Source of the DNA: Mesorhizobium sp. M1D.F.Ca.ET.043.01.1.1
Lineage (GTDB): Bacteria > Pseudomonadota > Alphaproteobacteria > Rhizobiales > Rhizobiaceae
Reading direction: 5' to 3'
Length of the DNA stretch: 64,000 nt
Assembly: GCF_003952385.1 (NCBI RefSeq)
Contig: NZ_CP034444.1
Span: 6,213,001-6,277,000 of the forward strand
A model generated the notes under the pieces. That model had not been told where the DNA came from. It worked only from the letters and a program-made list of their open reading frames with translations, and did not search any database. Shown here piece after piece: positions 62,255-64,000 of this stretch; within the stretch, counting starts at the first letter, position 1; every line of letters begins with the position of its first letter. A program made the position numbers and the translations under genes.

Positions 62255-62338
62255 GAGTAGCGAATAGGGAGTGGCGAATAGTCGGTTCCTTCCGACAGCC
62301 CTTCGCTCCACCCGTTCACTACTCCCTATTCGCTACTC
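62255..62338. repeat. 18-bp perfect inverted repeat inside the coxS-coxL operon
   Basis: gagtagcgaatagggagt (62255-62272) is exactly complemented by actccctattcgctactc (62321-62338). Inside the loop a second hairpin, gtcgg-ttcctt-ccgac, lies at 62281-62296. It fills nearly all of the 122-bp gap between the small and large subunit genes. It contains ctactcactac at 62333-62343, a word also present in the 7-bp array at 7731-7758. Confidence 0.85.
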
Positions 62339-62368
62339 ACTACGCGCTATTTTCGGGAGGAATTTCTG

Positions 62369-64000
62369 ATGGGTATCGAAGGTGTCGGCGCTCGCGTGGC
62401 GCGCAAGGAAGACAAGAGGTTCATCACCGGCGGCGGCCGCTATGTCGACGACATGGTGGTTCCCGGCATGAAGCATGCCGTGTTCGTGCGCAGCCCGCAC
62501 GCGCATGCGCAGATCAAGAAGATCGATGTGAAGAAGGCTCAGGCGATGCCTGGCGTCGTCGGCGTTCTGACCGGCAAGGAGCTCAAGGCCGACGGGATCG
62601 GCAACCTCATCTGTGGCTGGATGATCCACTCCAAAGACGGCACGCCGATGAAGATGGGCGCGTGGTCGCCGCTCGCGGTCGACAAGGTGCGCTATGTCGG
62701 CGACGCCGTCGTCATCGTCATCGCCGACACCAAGGGCCAGGCGCGCGACGCGGCCGAAGCGGTCGAGATCACCTACAAGGAACTGAAGGCGGTGGTCGAG
62801 GCGACCAAGGCCCTCGAAAAGGGCGCGCCGCAGATCCATGCCGAAGCCGAGAACAATCTGATCTTCGACTGGGAACTCGGCGACGGCAAGGCAACCGACG
62901 CCGCGATCAAGTCGGCGGCCCATGTCACGCGCATGAAGATCGTCAACAACCGGCTGGTGCCGAATGCGATGGAGCCACGCGCGGCTCTCGGCCACTACGA
63001 CAAGGCCGAGGACCACTATACCTGCTGGACGACGTCGCAGAACCCGCATCTCGCTCGGCTGGTGATGAGCGCCTTCTACAATGTCGCGCCGGAAAACAAG
63101 CTGAGGGTCATCGCGCCCGATGTCGGCGGCGGCTTCGGCTCCAAGATCTACATCTATCCGGAAGAGATCGTCTGTCTGTGGGCCTCGAAGAAGACCGGCG
63201 TGCCGGTCAAATGGGTCGCCGACCGCACCGAGAGCTTCCTCTCGGACGCGCATGGCCGCGACCATGTCTCGACGGTGGAGATGGCCTTCGACAAGGACAA
63301 CCGGATCACCGGCCTCAAGGTCGACACCATTGCCAATCTTGGCGCCTACATGTCGCTGTTCTCGTCATGCGTGCCGACGTATCTTTACGCGACGCTTCTG
63401 TCGGGCCAGTACGACATCCCGGCGATCCACGCCAATGTGCGCACCGTCTACACCAACACCGCGCCGGTAGACGCCTATCGTGGGGCCGGGCGTCCGGAAG
63501 CGACCTATCTTCTGGAGCGAACGATGGAGACGGCCGCGCGCGAGCTTGGCGTGTCGCCGGCGGAATTGAGACGCAAGAACTTCATCACGTCCTTCCCGCA
63601 CCAGACGCCGGTGATCATGAACTATGACGCGGGCGACTATAGTGCCTCGCTCGACGCGGCGATGAAGACCGCCGACTATGCCGGCTTCACCAAGCGGCGG
63701 GCGGATGCCGCCAAGCAGGGCAAGCTGCGCGGCATCGGCATGAGCTGCTATATCGAGGCTTGCGGCCTCGCGCCGTCGGCGGCGGTCGGTTCGCTCGGCG
63801 CCGGCGTCGGGCTGTGGGAGTCGGCGGAGGTGCGCGTCAATGCCGTCGGCACGATCGAGGTGCTGACGGGCTCGCACAGCCATGGCCAGGGCCACGAGAC
63901 GACCTTCGCGCAGTTGGTCAATCAGCGCTTCGGCGTGCCGATCGACTCGGTTTCCATCGTCCATGGCGACACCGACAAGGTGCAGATGGGCATGGGCACT
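62369..64000 (+). CDS. coxL: Form-II CO dehydrogenase-like large subunit (xanthine dehydrogenase family, molybdopterin-binding), partial
   Basis: The frame begins at ATG 62369 after CGGGAGGAATT and continues to the right edge (544 codons, about two thirds of the usual 770-800). It starts MGIEGVGARVARKEDKRFITGGGRYVDD and carries the molybdenum-cofactor segment APDVGGGFGSKIY. The active-site loop reads AYRGAGR at 369-375, the form-II type, not the AYxCSFR loop of proven form-I CO dehydrogenases. Form-II enzymes may oxidise other substrates. The medium (flavin) subunit is expected beyond the edge. Confidence 0.92.
   Translation, partial: MGIEGVGARVARKEDKRFITGGGRYVDDMVVPGMKHAVFVRSPHAHAQIKKIDVKKAQAMPGVVGVLTGKELKADGIGNLICGWMIHSKDGTPMKMGAWSPLAVDKVRYVGDAVVIVIADTKGQARDAAEAVEITYKELKAVVEATKALEKGAPQIHAEAENNLIFDWELGDGKATDAAIKSAAHVTRMKIVNNRLVPNAMEPRAALGHYDKAEDHYTCWTTSQNPHLARLVMSAFYNVAPENKLRVIAPDVGGGFGSKIYIYPEEIVCLWASKKTGVPVKWVADRTESFLSDAHGRDHVSTVEMAFDKDNRITGLKVDTIANLGAYMSLFSSCVPTYLYATLLSGQYDIPAIHANVRTVYTNTAPVDAYRGAGRPEATYLLERTMETAARELGVSPAELRRKNFITSFPHQTPVIMNYDAGDYSASLDAAMKTADYAGFTKRRADAAKQGKLRGIGMSCYIEACGLAPSAAVGSLGAGVGLWESAEVRVNAVGTIEVLTGSHSHGQGHETTFAQLVNQRFGVPIDSVSIVHGDTDKVQMGMGT

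Overview
The window is a gene-dense, high-GC stretch of chromosome from an alphaproteobacterium of the Rhizobiales. It is most likely Mesorhizobium or a close relative in the Phyllobacteriaceae. The assignment rests on gene content: the AcpXL/LpxXL very-long-chain fatty acid cluster for rhizobial lipid A, the Rrf2-type iron regulator RirA with Cys91/Cys99/Cys105, an HmuP-HmuSTUV haem system, a PutA without its own DNA-binding domain beside an Lrp-type regulator, and MttB-family methyltransferases. No phage, transposase, CRISPR array or rRNA was seen. The window looks like core or stable accessory chromosome, not an island.

Layout. 1-7 kb: an FAD-dependent demethylating dehydrogenase (cut by the left edge), an MttB-family methyltransferase, a prolyl oligopeptidase and a class III aminotransferase. 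6.7-9 kb: two valine-catabolic genes separated by a 7-bp tandem repeat. 9-11 kb: a DMSP-lyase-like cupin translationally coupled to cobQ. 11-14.5 kb: a large palindromic repeat, a VOC protein with an AraC regulator, a small membrane protein, a TauE/SafE permease and a TerB-like protein. 14.5-21 kb: a complete peptide ABC transporter with an M20 peptidase. 21-22.6 kb: an L,D-transpeptidase and a beta-barrel-like protein. 22.7-27.6 kb: the acpXL-fabF2XL-fabF1XL-adh-lpxXL operon. 27.7-31.3 kb: a slipin, two odd tandem tRNA-like genes, a histidine phosphatase and an AEC permease. 31.5-35 kb: gabD, galM and a KDG-type kinase. 35-41 kb: a FixH/YtkA-like protein with a MauG-type di-haem protein, then putR/putA.

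41-50 kb is a complete haem-iron acquisition region. One strand carries the receptor HmuR, a small periplasmic protein, TonB and an IsdG-type haem monooxygenase. The other strand carries hmuP-hmuS-hmuT-hmuU-hmuV. They share a divergent control region with a TGA-N9-TCA site of the kind bound by RirA, and rirA itself closes the block. An Irr-like palindrome lies upstream of rirA. Together these encode outer-membrane uptake, periplasmic capture, inner-membrane import, haem breakdown and control of the whole set.

50-58 kb: a DUF445 protein, a phasin and MaoC hydratase pair, a MocR-type regulator divergent from an EamA exporter, and a catabolic cluster (FAH-family hydrolase, maleylacetoacetate isomerase, DUF4262, zinc alcohol dehydrogenase). 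58-64 kb: a NarL-type response regulator, a hybrid histidine kinase and a FIST-domain sensor whose arrangement recalls NosP/NahK nitric-oxide signalling. Next to it are the small and large subunits of a form-II CO-dehydrogenase-like molybdenum hydroxylase, the latter cut by the right edge.

The observations most worth following are the tandem overlapping tRNA-like genes at 29.3 kb, the catalytically degenerate KS partner and absent fabZ in the very-long-chain fatty acid operon, the cupin-cobQ coupling, the FIST/kinase/CODH neighbourhood, and several short repeats that sit exactly on gene ends. All functional statements come from reading motifs. No database search was run.
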